Shown here piece after piece: positions 8,115 to 15,208 of a stretch of 32,613 nucleotides of DNA. The DNA comes from Ancylobacter sp. Lp-2 (GTDB taxonomy: Bacteria > Pseudomonadota > Alphaproteobacteria > Rhizobiales > Xanthobacteraceae): the NCBI RefSeq assembly GCF_020523795.1, contig NZ_JAJALI010000019.1, forward strand, positions 1 to 32,613, written 5' to 3'. Made by a program: the position numbers and the translations under genes. The number at the start of each line of letters is the position of its first letter. The first letter of the stretch is position 1. Under the pieces are notes generated by a model that had not been told where the DNA came from, did not search any database, and saw only the letters and a list, made by a program, of their open reading frames with translations.

Positions 8115-9078
8115 GGCCCGCCCCGACGGAGGCCAGCGCGGCCGATCCGAGGCCGGGAACGAGGTCGGTGGGTTCGCGCACGCCCGGCGTTGCGCCCGCT
8201 TCCGTCGTGGCATTGGCATTGGCGGCGCTCGGCCGCGCCCAGCCGGTCGGCTCGGCCTGCTCGGCCTCGACATCGCGGGCGATGCGGGTGACGAATTCCA
8301 CCACCCGGTCGCCGACGAGGTGCCGCTGCCGGTCCACGGTGACGAGATGGTAGCTGTCCTCCAGCACCATGGTGTCGACGACGCCGCCGAGCCGGCGCTG
8401 CAACGTGATGGCATTGTCGAGGCTGGCGATGTCGTCGTGCCGAGCGTGCACCACCAGGGTGCGCTGGCGGATCAGCGGCAGCATCGGCTTGATCTTGGCG
8501 GTGAGCCGCCACAGCTCGCGCAGCGCCATGGCGGGGGTGGCGAGCAGGCCGGCTTCGGCGCTGCTGCCGTGGCGCATGGAATAGGCGACCATCGCCCGGG
8601 TGCGCTCGTCCTTCAGCCCGTAGGGCTCGCGCTCCTCGAAGCGGTAGCGCCGGCCGAATGGCGTGTTGATGAACAGCCGCAGCAGGAAGCTGTATTTCGG
8701 GATCGACCAGCCGTCATAGGTCAGTGTCGGCGCCAGCATGACGAGGCCGCGCACCCGCTGCGACTGCCGCGCCGCTACCAGCGCCGCCAGCACCGCGCCC
8801 ATGGAGAGGCCGCCGACGAGAATGGTCGAGCAGCGCTTCTCCAATTCGTGCAACGCGTCGACGGCGCTGTCGTACCAGTCCTCGAAGCCGGTGGCGGTCA
8901 GGTCGTCCTCGGTGCCGCAATGGCCGGCCAGCTGGCAGCACATGGCGGTGTAGCCGGCCGCCGCCAGTCGGCGCGCAATGTCGCGCATCTCGACCGGAGT
9001 GCCGCCAAGGCCGTGGATGAGCAGCACGCCGACCGGACCGCGTTCATAGAGAATGGAATGATCGGCCACGGCCTTCAT
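8104..9078 (-). CDS. Alpha/beta hydrolase (carboxylesterase / monoacylglycerol lipase-like)
   Basis: The 324-residue protein has an alpha/beta hydrolase fold. The oxyanion region is LLIHGLGGTPVEM (about residues 17-29), the nucleophile elbow VGGLSMGAV holds the serine (about residue 93), the acid lies in VHARHDDIASL, and the histidine in EDSYHLVTVD. This is the Est30/YvaK-type carboxylesterase pattern. A C-terminal extension of about 50 residues, rich in alanine, glutamate and proline, follows the catalytic domain and is not part of the fold. The start at ATG 9078 has GAGGAAGG with a 6-base spacer; GTG 9081 is in frame but too close. It lies 12 bases after the EamA gene and overlaps the next gene by 11. 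A thioesterase or deacylase step is a reasonable guess; the substrate is unknown. Confidence 0.8.
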   Translation of the reverse strand: MKAVADHSILYERGPVGVLLIHGLGGTPVEMRDIARRLAAAGYTAMCCQLAGHCGTEDDLTATGFEDWYDSAVDALHELEKRCSTILVGGLSMGAVLAALVAARQSQRVRGLVMLAPTLTYDGWSIPKYSFLLRLFINTPFGRRYRFEEREPYGLKDERTRAMVAYSMRHGSSAEAGLLATPAMALRELWRLTAKIKPMLPLIRQRTLVVHARHDDIASLDNAITLQRRLGGVVDTMVLEDSYHLVTVDRQRHLVGDRVVEFVTRIARDVEAEQAEPTGWARPSAANANATTEAGATPGVREPTDLVPGLGSAALASVGAGHGS

Positions 9079-9090
9079 CACGTGCCTTCC

Positions 9091-9459
9091 TCACAATTCG
9101 CTGGCGACGAGAACGATACCCGCCATGATCAGCAGCGCCCCCGCCCAATGGTTCCGGCCCAGCCGCTCGCCGAGCAGCAGATGGCTCGCCGCCAGGACGC
9201 CGAGAATGTTCAGGCTGGCGAGCGGGAAGGCGATGGAGAGTGGCACCAGGGCTAGAATGCGGATCCATATAATGAATTCCGCTACATATATACCGATTCC
9301 AGCCAGCAGCCAGGGCGTCGCCACCAGCGAGCGGACGAAGGCGCCCCAGCGGCCTTTTTCCGGTGTCGGGATATTGTCCGCGCCCAGCTTGAAGGCGATC
9401 TGGCCGAGAATGTCGCAGGTGACGGAAAGCGCGAACAGCGCGACGAGTTCGAGCGTCAT
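9091..9459 (-). CDS. 4-TM EamA/DMT-family half transporter (first copy)
   Basis: This 122-residue protein is nearly all membrane: four helices at about residues 3-20, 44-62, 70-90 and 98-118. Charged residues sit in the loops, and ERLGRNHWAGALLIMAGI marks the fourth helix. The size and the pattern FPLASLNILGVLAAS match single-domain EamA proteins such as ArnE, ArnF and SMR exporters, which act as dimers. Its start overlaps the arginase-family stop by ATGA. In the same operon a second half (151 residues) lies two genes further on. The two share a general pattern but are clearly diverged, which fits a heterodimer better than a recent duplication. The cargo is not known. Confidence 0.8.
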   Translation of the reverse strand: MTLELVALFALSVTCDILGQIAFKLGADNIPTPEKGRWGAFVRSLVATPWLLAGIGIYVAEFIIWIRILALVPLSIAFPLASLNILGVLAASHLLLGERLGRNHWAGALLIMAGIVLVASEL

Positions 9460-10379
9460 TGCAGCAGCGCCTCCATCGCCGAGAGGATGCGTAGGTTGGT
9501 TGCCTCGTTGACGGCGATGCCGGCATCGGACGGCACCGGGCGCTGGTCGCGGTCGAGCCGGGCGAGCAGCGAGCGCACCAGCCCGAGCGAGCCTTCCGGC
9601 GAATAGTCGCCGCACACATCCATGCCGATCACCGGTCGCCGGGCGGCGATGATGTCGATCGCCTCCAGCACCGCGTCGAGGCTGAGGCGGCCCTGGTCCC
9701 AATTGGTCACCGCCTCGGCGGAAGTCAACGCGTCCTTGTCGAGGCTGACCCAGACCGGTGCCTCGGGCAGCCGCTCGGCGATGCCGGCGATGCGCCCGGC
9801 CCAGTCGTCCTGCGCGAGGCCATGCCAGCGCAGGCCGTCGCGCGCGAGGCCGCCCTTGCCGCGCGCGCCGGCATTCTCGAAGGAGGGGCCGGCATAGAAG
9901 GTCGCGCCGTCGAACCAGGGGTGCAGTTCCAGCCGGCCGGAGCGCAGCGCGCCGACCGCGCCGCCCCGCAGCTGCGGGGCCTCGATGTCGGCGCTCGCCG
10001 GGCCGAGCGTGACCACGCGCAGCACCTGCGGCAGTTCGAGCGCCCGCGCCACCCAGGAGCCGCAATTGATGCTGGAGGGAAAGCGGATCCAGTCCGGATG
10101 GTTGTCGAAATGGATGATGCTGACCGGCTGCTTCAGCCGCTTCACCAGCAGCAGCGACAGATGGTGGAAGTCGCCGGAACCGATGAAATGGATGTCGCCC
10201 GGCGCCGGCGGGCCGAGGCGGGCGTCGAGGGCGTCGAGCGCCTCCTCGGAGGCCAGCAGTCGCAGGCGCGGGGCGAGGTCGCGGGCGGCGACGACATCGC
10301 CGCCCGAGCGTGCGCATGACGCGACCAGACCAGGCTGGGCCGCAAGCGAGCCATCCGTGTCCAGCAAGCGTATGCGCAT
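9456..10379 (-). CDS. Arginase-fold (ureohydrolase superfamily) protein
   Basis: The 307-residue protein keeps the metal-binding layout of ureohydrolases. GSGDFHH (residues 67-73) stands in place of GGDHS. FDNHPD (91-96) supplies Asp92, His94 and Asp96, and SLDKD (212-216) supplies Asp214 and Asp216. Five to six possible manganese ligands are therefore present. The usual DPxxxPGTGTPxxGG stretch after the last motif is replaced by a different sequence (ALTSAEAVTNWDQG), so the substrate loop differs from arginase and agmatinase. It may hydrolyse another guanidino or amidino compound. ATG 10379 was chosen; a GTG at 10388 would overlap the aminotransferase stop by GTGA and add three residues. The 3' end overlaps the EamA start by ATGA. 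Confidence 0.75.
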   Translation of the reverse strand: MRIRLLDTDGSLAAQPGLVASCARSGGDVVAARDLAPRLRLLASEEALDALDARLGPPAPGDIHFIGSGDFHHLSLLLVKRLKQPVSIIHFDNHPDWIRFPSSINCGSWVARALELPQVLRVVTLGPASADIEAPQLRGGAVGALRSGRLELHPWFDGATFYAGPSFENAGARGKGGLARDGLRWHGLAQDDWAGRIAGIAERLPEAPVWVSLDKDALTSAEAVTNWDQGRLSLDAVLEAIDIIAARRPVIGMDVCGDYSPEGSLGLVRSLLARLDRDQRPVPSDAGIAVNEATNLRILSAMEALLQ

Positions 10380-10384
10380 CGGCG

Positions 10385-11800
10385 TCACCGGGGCGTGACC
10401 CGCTCGAACAGCTGGTCGAGCAGGGCGAGGGCGAGATCGATCTCCTCATAGGAAATCGTCAGCGCCGGCGCCACCGTGATCACGTTCTTATGGTAGCCCC
10501 CGATGTCGAGCACCAGGCCGTAGCGCTCGCCGCCATGCACGAGGTCGCCCTTCAGAGCCTCGTCGACCATGAGGTCGACCAGCTTCTTCGACGGCGTGTA
10601 GCTGTCATGCGGCTCGCAGATCTCGATGCGCAGGGCGAGGCCGAGGCCGTCGACGTCGCCGACGATCTTGTGCTTCTCCTTGAGCGCCTTCAGGCCGTCG
10701 AGGAAGTAGGCGCCCTTGGCCGGCACGGTGGTCTCGTAGTCGTCCTCGCGCATCATGCGCATGGCTTCGAGCGCCACGGCGGTGCCGAGCGGGTTGGCGT
10801 TGAAGGTCGAGTGCGTCGAGCCGGCCGGGAACACGGTCGGGTTGATCAACTCTTCGCGCGCCCAGATGCCGGACAGCGGGTTCAGCCCGTTGGTCAGCGC
10901 CTTGCCGAACACCAGCACGTCCGGCGTGACGCCGAAGTGCTCGATCGACCACAATTTGCCGGTGCGGTAGAAACCCATCTGGATCTCGTCCACGACGAGC
11001 AGGATGCCGTGCTTGTCGAGCACGCGCTTCAGTTCGGGGAAGAAGTTCGGCGGCGGGATGACGTAGCCGCCGGTGCCCTGGATCGGCTCGACATAGAAGG
11101 CGGCATATTCCGCCTGGCCGACCTTGGGGTCCCACACGCCGTTATATTCGCTCTCGAACAGGCGCTCGAACTTCTTCACGCACAGCTCGCCATACTCCTC
11201 CTTCGACATGCCGCGCGGGCCGCGGAAGTGATAGGGGAACTCGACGAACTGCGCCCGCTCGCCGAAATGGCCGTAGCGGCGGCGGTAGCGATAGGACGAG
11301 GTGATCGCCGAGGCGCCCAGCGTGCGGCCGTGATAGCCGCCCTCGAAGGCGAACATCAGGCTCTTCCCGTTCGAGGCGTTGCGCACGATCTTCAGCGAGT
11401 CTTCCACCGCCTGCGCACCGCCGACGTTGAAGTGCACGCGGCCCTTCTGGCCGAAGCGCTCCTTCGCGCCGATGGCGATCTCGGCGGCAAGCTCGATCTT
11501 CTCCTTGTGGAGATACTGGCTGGCGACCTGCGGCAGGCGATCGATCTGGCGCTTCAGCGCCTCGTTCAGCCGCGGATTGGCGTAGCCGAAATTGACGGCC
11601 GAGTACCACATCTGCAGATCGAGGAACTGCTGTCCCTCGTCGTCATAGATGAAGGAACCTTCGCAGCGCTCGAAGATCTTCGGCACTTCCGTGTAGTGTA
11701 CTGTATCTCCGTAGGAGCAGTATTCGGCTTCCAGAGCATAGAGCCGTTCGCGGTCGTTCTCGCTCGCCAGCGGATTGGAGGTCGGGTTACGGTCAAGCAT
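10385..11800 (-). CDS. Class III PLP-dependent aminotransferase
   Basis: The 471-residue protein is a full-length fold-type I, class III aminotransferase (subgroup II, as in ornithine, GABA and diamine transaminases). Seen in order: EGSFIYDDEGQQFLDL (N-terminal substrate strand), FNVGGAQAVEDSLK (cofactor phosphate region, about 124-137), EGGYHGRT (153-160), VVDEIQMGFYRTG with the pyridine-binding Asp271, and VFGKALTNG with the Schiff-base Lys300. All catalytic residues are present. Class III enzymes usually move an omega-amino group between a diamine or amino acid and a keto acid. Its start overlaps the HAD phosphatase stop by 8 bases, and an arginase-fold gene follows directly. This pairing points to a diamine or guanidino-amine substrate, but the exact one cannot be read from sequence. 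Confidence 0.9.
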   Translation of the reverse strand: MLDRNPTSNPLASENDRERLYALEAEYCSYGDTVHYTEVPKIFERCEGSFIYDDEGQQFLDLQMWYSAVNFGYANPRLNEALKRQIDRLPQVASQYLHKEKIELAAEIAIGAKERFGQKGRVHFNVGGAQAVEDSLKIVRNASNGKSLMFAFEGGYHGRTLGASAITSSYRYRRRYGHFGERAQFVEFPYHFRGPRGMSKEEYGELCVKKFERLFESEYNGVWDPKVGQAEYAAFYVEPIQGTGGYVIPPPNFFPELKRVLDKHGILLVVDEIQMGFYRTGKLWSIEHFGVTPDVLVFGKALTNGLNPLSGIWAREELINPTVFPAGSTHSTFNANPLGTAVALEAMRMMREDDYETTVPAKGAYFLDGLKALKEKHKIVGDVDGLGLALRIEICEPHDSYTPSKKLVDLMVDEALKGDLVHGGERYGLVLDIGGYHKNVITVAPALTISYEEIDLALALLDQLFERVTPR

Positions 11801-12506
11801 TGAGGTCCTCGAACGAAGTTCCGGTGGCAGCCGGCAGGGTTGGGCTCATCTCCGAGATGAGTACGGGCAGGAAGGCAAGAACGTCGGCGAAGCCGGAGAC
11901 GGCCAGGTGCGGCAACGACTCTTCGGCACAGTAGGCGGCTAGGCTTCCCTTCGCGAAAACGAAGTCAGCGCGTCGAGCAAGGCAAAAATCGGACCGCCCG
12001 TCGCCGATCAACACCAGTTGACGCTTGCCGTCGGTGGCGGCGCATTTGCAGGTGCCGCTGCCGCAGCCTTCATTGCCGTTGCTGAAGCTCGCGGCCCAGC
12101 GATTGCCGCCAACGGGTGCCATGCGGTTGCAGGTCACCGGCAGGTCGAGGCCGGCGGCAGCCAGCAGGGGCAGGATGGAAACATCGAAGCCGTCCGACAC
12201 CACGGAGACGTCGGCGCCGTAGCGGCGTGCCGCGGCCACGAAACGCGGCACGTCGGGATCGAGCGTGATGGTGGAGAGCGCGCGGCGCACCTCTTCCTCG
12301 CTGGCGCGGATCAGCGCGACCTGCGCGGCGAGGCATTCGCGCGACGAAATCTCTCCCGCCTGCCAGCGATCTTCGATGCCGCGCCATTCCGGCTCGGCGA
12401 AGCTCTCTAGCAGGAAGTCGGTGGTGTCGATGGGGCAGATGGTTCCGTCGAAATCCAGTGCGAAGTGAAGCCGCGAAATCACGTGCATGAGGTTACCGAT
12501 GGTCAT
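11793..12506 (-). CDS. MtnX-like HAD-IB family phosphatase
   Basis: The 237-residue protein is a haloacid-dehalogenase-type phosphatase of subfamily IB. The nucleophile motif is LDFDGT, with Asp18 and general acid Asp20. VVSDGFD forms motif II, and LIGDGRSD forms motif IV. A cysteine-rich insert CGSGTCKC before motif IV is characteristic of MtnX-like members. True MtnX dephosphorylates the 2-hydroxy-3-keto-5-methylthiopentenyl phosphate intermediate of methionine salvage, but no other mtn gene is nearby, so the substrate here is probably different. ATG 12506 was taken; ATG 12488 is in frame and would remove six residues. Neither has a strong ribosome-binding site. It is the first gene of the eight-gene operon, and an AT-rich promoter-like stretch lies just upstream. 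Confidence 0.82.
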   Translation of the reverse strand: MTIGNLMHVISRLHFALDFDGTICPIDTTDFLLESFAEPEWRGIEDRWQAGEISSRECLAAQVALIRASEEEVRRALSTITLDPDVPRFVAAARRYGADVSVVSDGFDVSILPLLAAAGLDLPVTCNRMAPVGGNRWAASFSNGNEGCGSGTCKCAATDGKRQLVLIGDGRSDFCLARRADFVFAKGSLAAYCAEESLPHLAVSGFADVLAFLPVLISEMSPTLPAATGTSFEDLNA

Positions 12507-12879
12507 GTATATGTTCTTGCGAGTCTATGCCCGCTTCTCGAACGACTTTCTTTCACATAGCTAGCAAAATTTCTTTTCAATTTCGCCTGCTTCTAAGGTC
12601 GGACGCATGAGGTGCCCACCCGCCTGTCACCAATCTGCCACGGTGGGGCCGATCGCCTTGAAATCGTTGCGTCAACCTATGCGGGCATGCGGTCAGCGCA
12701 TGGCCGATCTGTCCTAATCTGAGGTTGAGCGCAGGCCCCGGACCGCGACTGTATCCGGCGACCCGTCATCTTGTTTATGGCATAAAAATACCGCCGGGCC
12801 GTTGGCCGGCCGTGGGAGCGAGGGTTCGACGCCCCTACGTCAGGTCATGTAGGCTGCTTACGGCTATTGGGGGCTCGCG
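12507..12879. other. Divergent intergenic region, HAD operon / response regulator
   Basis: These 373 bases separate the minus-strand operon from the response regulator gene. The first 80 bases are AT-rich and likely hold the operon promoter. The rest is GC-rich except for TTGTTTATGGCATAAAAATA near 12771-12790, which may belong to the regulator's promoter. No RNA gene or convincing coding sequence was found. Confidence 0.45.
12553..12580 (-). promoter_or_regulatory. Candidate sigma70-type promoter of the eight-gene operon
   Basis: On the minus strand TTGAAA (12580-12575) is followed after 15-16 bases by ATGTGA/TATGTG, in the only AT-rich patch upstream of the HAD gene. The -10 match is poor and the spacer short, so this is a suggestion only. 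Confidence 0.28.
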
Positions 12880-13554
12880 ATGCGCCTGTTGCTCGTTGAG
12901 GACGACTGCGAACTTGCAAGGTTACTGGGAGCCGCCTTGAACCCGGTGGGCTTCGTGGTCGATCACGTCGCGAGCATCGCCCATGCCGAGGCGGCCCTCG
13001 CCGCCGGACGCTATGACATCGTCGTGCTCGATCTGGGACTGCCGGACGGCGATGGCCTCGATCTGCTCAAGCGGCGTCGGGCCAACGGATTCGCCGTTCC
13101 CGTCCTCATCCTGAGCGCGCGGAACAGCCCGGCCGATCGCGTCCGTGGGCTGGAGGAGGGGGCTGACGATTATGTGGCGAAGCCGTTTCACCTCGAAGAG
13201 TTGGTGGCGCGGCTGCGGGCGCTGCTCCGTCGGCCGAACCATGCCCTCGGCGCTCATCTCACCATCGGCAATGTCGATTTCAACACGGCCGACTTCCGGG
13301 TGACGGTGGCCGATACGCCGCTTGCGCTGTCCCGGCGCGAACTCCGACTGCTGGAGCTGTTCATGCGCCGGGCTGGTCGCGTACTCACCAAGGAAGTCAT
13401 CGAGCAGTCCCTCTACGGTTTCGACGACGATATCGAATCTAATGCCGTGGAGGTGCTGATGCATCGTCTCCGGCGCAAGCTGGCGGGCGCGGGCGCGAGT
13501 TCGGGCATTCAGACGCTGCGTGGCATCGGCTATCTGATGGACGAGGTGCACTAG
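12880..13554 (+). CDS. Orphan OmpR-family response regulator
   Basis: The 224-residue protein has a receiver domain (residues 1-118). The acidic pocket is EDD (7-9), the phosphorylation site is Asp51 in VLDLGLPDGDG, a Ser/Thr switch lies in LILSARN, and Lys101 is in YVAKPF. A winged-helix DNA-binding domain of the OmpR/PhoB type follows (about 125-222), with LSRRELRLLELF and the recognition-helix region SNAVEVLMHRLRRKL. It is closest in look to the QseB/TctD/PhoP group. A GGGGG element precedes ATG 12880 by about 8 bases. No histidine kinase gene lies next to it, so its partner must be elsewhere or has been lost. It is oriented towards the polysaccharide genes 530 bases downstream and could control them, which is inference from position only. 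Confidence 0.9.
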   Translation: MRLLLVEDDCELARLLGAALNPVGFVVDHVASIAHAEAALAAGRYDIVVLDLGLPDGDGLDLLKRRRANGFAVPVLILSARNSPADRVRGLEEGADDYVAKPFHLEELVARLRALLRRPNHALGAHLTIGNVDFNTADFRVTVADTPLALSRRELRLLELFMRRAGRVLTKEVIEQSLYGFDDDIESNAVEVLMHRLRRKLAGAGASSGIQTLRGIGYLMDEVH

Positions 13555-14087
13555 CCGCGCTGTGGCCGCTCCGGCACGGGCGTGTCGGCGGGACGATGGG
13601 GCACAGTTCTGGCGCGCGCCGTCGCTTCGACATCGACCGCGGGCCGCTTGCTCGACATCGAGCCGAGACGGGTCACGATATCAGCCGGCATTTCAGCTCG
13701 CCGACCGCCGAGGACAATGCCGGTTTTCCTGGCATTCCAAATGCCCGCGGTGGCCGGCTACGGTACATACGAATGGCGATATATTTTCACGCTAAAAAAA
13801 TTTGAAATTCATACTAATTTGTTCACATTGTAAGCTTGCCGTAAGGTTGCATCCGCAGATTGAGCCTGGGGCGGACGTTGAGAGTGAAACTCGACAAGAC
13901 CTTGGAGTACCAGTTCCCGTCGGAAAGCGATCCGCGTCAGTCTTTCGAGGCGAGAGGCATGGTCGGGCAATCCTCGGTCCGGAGGGACGGGGCAGCTATC
14001 GGCTGATGTCGCCAAGCAACTGATATCGCTCGAATTATTCCGCCATTCGCCATTCACCATCACTGCGAGATCGAAGGTTCTGCACCC
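13555..14087. other. Long intergenic region upstream of the polysaccharide genes
   Basis: 533 bases without a supportable gene. Bases 13555-13765 are GC-rich and contain only weak open frames. Bases 13770-13835 are strikingly AT-rich (ATATATTTTCACGC, a run of seven A, TTTGAAATTCATACTAATTTG) and are the likely promoter or regulatory region for the downstream operon. A clear -35/-10 pair could not be fixed. The rest (13840-14087) would form a leader of about 250 bases. Confidence 0.45.
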
Positions 14088-15113
14088 ATGCAAAGAGCGA
14101 TGACGCATGCCCGTATGACCCGTGGTGGCGCGCCGCGCCGGAGCCTCCGGGTCCTGGTCACCGGTGGAGCCGGATTTGTCGGTTCCCATTTGTGCGATCG
14201 GCTCATCGAGCGAGGGGCCCATGTTGTTTGCCTCGACAACCTCTCGACCGGCAGGCGGCAAAATATCGAACATCTGATCGGCAATCCTCGGTTTTCGCTG
14301 CTGCTGCACGATGTCGTGGAGCCCATCCCCGTCCCCCTCGAAGTGGACGAAATCTACAACCTCGCATGCCCGGCTTCGCCGCCGGCCTATTCGGCCGCGC
14401 CCATCCACACCACGATGACCAGCGTGCTCGGCGCGCGGAACCTGCTCGAGCTGGCGACGGAGCAGAACGCCAAGATCCTGCAGGCGTCGACCTCCGAGAT
14501 CTATGGTGATCCCGAGGTCAGTCCGCAGCCGGAAACCTATTGGGGGCACGTGGACCCGATCGGCCCGCGAGCCTGCTACGACGAGGGCAAGCGCTGCGCG
14601 GAAAGTCTGTTCTTCGACCATGCGCGCATTCTGGGGACGCGGATCAAGATCGCCCGCATCTTCAACACCTATGGTCCGCGCATGAGCACGGATGACGGGC
14701 GGGTCACCTCCAACCTGATCGTGCAGGCGCTGTCCGGCACCGACATGACGGTTTATGGCGACGGCTCGCAGACGCGGTCCTTCTGCTATGTCGACGAGAC
14801 GGTGGAGGCGCTCATCCGCCTCATGGCGACGCCGGACGCCGTGGCCGGGCCGGTCAATATCGGCAATCCCGACGAGCGCACCATCAACGACTTCGCCGCC
14901 ATCGTTCGCCGCATGACCGGATCGCGGTCGCAGATCATCTACCGGCCGTTGCCGGTCGACGACCCGCGCCGCCGCTGCCCCGACATCGGCCAGGCGGTGC
15001 GCCTGCTCGACTGGCTGCCCAATGTCGGTCTGGAGGAGGGGCTGGCTCGCACCATCGCCTATTTCCGCGACGAGCTGGTCCGGCTGCCGATGGCGAGGGA
15101 GGCCGTGGCATGA
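14088..15113 (+). CDS. UDP-glucuronate decarboxylase (UDP-xylose synthase)
   Basis: The 341-residue extended SDR shows the Rossmann motif GGAGFVGSH (residues 26-34), the catalytic T/S region in STSEIYGDP (134-142), and Tyr164-Lys168 in CYDEGKR. The family signature [14 protein letters not shown], also seen in UDP-glucuronate decarboxylases, follows. The enzyme converts UDP-glucuronate to UDP-xylose with NAD+ retained, supplying a pentose donor for polysaccharide synthesis. Residue patterns fit this better than dTDP-glucose 4,6-dehydratase, though the two families are close. ATG 14088 has GAAGG 10 bases upstream; ATG 14115 is an alternative, since the first 18 residues lie before the Rossmann strand. 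Its stop overlaps the next start (ATGA), and it opens a polysaccharide operon. Confidence 0.85.
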   Translation: MQRAMTHARMTRGGAPRRSLRVLVTGGAGFVGSHLCDRLIERGAHVVCLDNLSTGRRQNIEHLIGNPRFSLLLHDVVEPIPVPLEVDEIYNLACPASPPAYSAAPIHTTMTSVLGARNLLELATEQNAKILQASTSEIYGDPEVSPQPETYWGHVDPIGPRACYDEGKRCAESLFFDHARILGTRIKIARIFNTYGPRMSTDDGRVTSNLIVQALSGTDMTVYGDGSQTRSFCYVDETVEALIRLMATPDAVAGPVNIGNPDERTINDFAAIVRRMTGSRSQIIYRPLPVDDPRRRCPDIGQAVRLLDWLPNVGLEEGLARTIAYFRDELVRLPMAREAVA

Positions 15114-15208
15114 GAGAGACCGGGGTGCTGGTCACCGGGGGCGCCGGCATGCGTGCCGGCGTGCCCCGCCATCCTTCCGCCGCCGCCAGCGCGGGGAGGG
15201 CGGCATGA
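15110..15208 (+). pseudogene. Remnant of a second NAD-dependent sugar epimerase/dehydratase
   Basis: A 32-codon frame begins with ATG overlapping the decarboxylase stop (ATGA) and ends with a stop overlapping the glycosyltransferase start (ATGA). Its first 13 residues, [13 protein letters not shown], are exactly the first strand and glycine loop of an extended SDR. The rest (MRAGVPRHPSAAASAGRAA) has no SDR character. The simplest reading is a large internal deletion of an epimerase gene that kept both translational-coupling junctions. It could instead be a short coupling peptide. The product cannot be a working enzyme. Confidence 0.6.

Noticed and set aside
10310..11803. 497-codon plus-strand open frame
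   Set aside because: Antisense shadow of the class III aminotransferase, which has all catalytic residues.
12810..12840. GAGGGTTCGACGCCCCT, resembling the T-arm of a tRNA and thus a tRNA remnant or attachment site
   Set aside because: The stem has a mismatch, no acceptor stem, anticodon arm or CCA can be fitted around it, and no integrase or direct repeat is nearby.
13858..14008. Short frame (KLDKTLEYQFPSESDPRQSF...) before the UXS gene
   Set aside because: No ATG start, no family resemblance I can name, and no ribosome-binding site; kept as non-coding leader.
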